From: Hyphomicrobiaceae bacterium UBA2767
Lineage (GTDB): Bacteria; Pseudomonadota; Alphaproteobacteria; Rhizobiales; Methyloligellaceae
DNA length: 15,748 nucleotides
Direction: 5' to 3'
Assembly: GCA_002352635.1 (NCBI GenBank)
Contig: DEIT01000182.1
Coordinates: 8,987-24,734, forward strand
Part shown: positions 15,153 through 15,748 of the stretch, piece after piece
How the letters are laid out: every line of letters starts with the position of its first letter
How positions within the stretch are numbered: the stretch's first letter is position 1
Translations under genes and position numbers: made by a program
Notes under the pieces: generated by a model
Told to the model about the DNA's origin: nothing
Databases searched by the model: none
Seen by the model: the letters and a program-made list of their open reading frames with translations, nothing else

Positions 15153-15581
15153 ATGACACCGAACCAAATCACTCTTGTCCGCAAGACGTGGGGCAAAGTT
15201 GCACCGATTGCGGATACCGCAGCCCAGATATTTTATGAAAAGCTGTTTGAAATCGACCCGGGCGCCAAGCGGCTGTTTGCCAAAACAGACATGAAGCGGC
15301 AACGCGGCATGCTGTTGGATGCTCTGGGGCTTGTCGTTCAGAATGCAGAACGGCCGGAGTGCCTGACGCCCGTGCTTGAAGAGCTGGCCCGCCGCCATGT
15401 GCGGTATGGCGTCGAGGATCACCACTACACTTCTGTCGGCATTGCACTCATTGCGACCCTCGAGCAGGAGCTCGGGTCGGCGTTTACCGATGAGGCACGA
15501 GCAGCCTGGATGGCAGCCTACGCCCTCGTCTCCGGCACCATGCAGCATGCAGCAGGTGATGCGGTTGGCGCGGCCGCCTAA
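15153..15581 (+). CDS. Single-domain haemoglobin (Vitreoscilla-type globin)
   Basis: Haem-binding globin of 142 residues with no reductase domain, close in length to Vitreoscilla haemoglobin (VHb). It probably binds oxygen or nitric oxide and needs an outside reductase. By alignment from memory with VHb, the proximal histidine is H82 in RRHVRYGV, the B10 tyrosine is Y28 in IFYEKLF, the E7 glutamine is Q50, and a Tyr follows in HHYTSVG. TyrB10/GlnE7 is the pattern of flavohaemoglobin-like oxygen and NO chemistry. AAGGA lies ten bases upstream of the ATG. The gene is divergent from the LysR regulator, its probable controller. The last residues are an Ala-rich tail. Confidence 0.93.
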   Translation: MTPNQITLVRKTWGKVAPIADTAAQIFYEKLFEIDPGAKRLFAKTDMKRQRGMLLDALGLVVQNAERPECLTPVLEELARRHVRYGVEDHHYTSVGIALIATLEQELGSAFTDEARAAWMAAYALVSGTMQHAAGDAVGAAA

Positions 15582-15650
15582 TTCCGGGTTCCCCCAAAAC
15601 CGAAATGCAAATGAAACGGCCGCGAGCGGCCAAACCAATGGAGACATATA

Positions 15651-15748
15651 ATGTCAGAACAAAATCCCCCCCGGCAAACCGCCATGACCACGCCCAACCG
15701 GGGCGTATATGCAAGTCAGCGCAACCGTGAACACAGAGGCATTGGCGC
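15651..15748 (+). CDS. Unrecognised gene, 3' end outside the window
   Basis: An ATG at 15651 is preceded by GGAG (15640-15643) and opens a frame that stays open for the 32 codons left. The visible start is hydrophilic and rich in Pro, Arg and Asn (MSEQNPPRQTAMTTPNRG), with no signal peptide or membrane segment. It lies 69 bases after the globin gene on the same strand and may share its transcript. Too little is visible to name a family. An internal ATG twelve codons in is an alternative start. Confidence 0.5.
   Translation, partial: MSEQNPPRQTAMTTPNRGVYASQRNREHRGIG

Noticed and set aside
15618..15631. Six-base inverted repeat (GGCCGC / GCGGCC) between the globin gene and the next gene
   Set aside because: The loop is only two bases and no T run follows; such GC-rich short dyads arise often by chance.

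Overview
The window looks like chromosomal DNA from a flagellated alphaproteobacterium, probably of the Hyphomicrobiales or a neighbouring order. The clearest sign is a full-length, typical CtrA cell-cycle regulator, which is found only in this class. Supporting signs are a hybrid CheA, a CtrA-fliI-fliJ neighbourhood, TTAA half-sites and GANTC sites upstream of ctrA, and moderately GC-rich coding sequence. I see no insertion sequence, phage gene, CRISPR array, tRNA or rRNA. The species cannot be named from sequence alone.

Layout. Positions 1-5270 hold a tightly packed chemotaxis operon on the + strand: cheA (5' end outside the window), cheW, cheY, cheB and cheR, with stop/start overlaps at cheA-cheW and cheB-cheR. 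CheA carries two CheW-like domains and a C-terminal receiver. Positions 5416-6111 hold ctrA on the - strand, with its own intrinsic terminator. A gene-free stretch of almost 480 bases follows and must hold the divergent ctrA and fliIJ promoters. FliI (flagellar export ATPase) and FliJ (its stalk protein) run to 8388. CtrA normally controls flagellar and chemotaxis genes, so 1-8388 reads as one motility and cell-cycle block.

Positions 8422-10088 (- strand) hold two genes overlapping by 4 bases: a class IV PLP-dependent aminotransferase and a sulfotransferase-like P-loop protein. As I recall, plants carry the same two domains as one protein in the opposite order, so the products probably act together on an unknown substrate. 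YajQ and a small predicted lipoprotein follow on the + strand (10183-11234).

The most unusual gene is at 11450-14110. It is a single open frame joining an N-terminal bactofilin domain (a polymer-forming cytoskeletal protein) to a complete class A penicillin-binding protein through a basic cytoplasmic linker and one membrane segment. In Caulobacter a bactofilin recruits the separate enzyme PbpC to the stalk site. Here scaffold and wall synthase are one chain, which suggests wall synthesis directly tethered to a bactofilin filament. Its start codon is uncertain and a short upstream frame hints at a one-base frameshift.

The right end holds a LysR-type regulator (- strand) divergent from a single-domain haemoglobin (+ strand), with a palindrome between them that could be the regulator's operator. 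The first 32 codons of an unrecognised gene run off the end.
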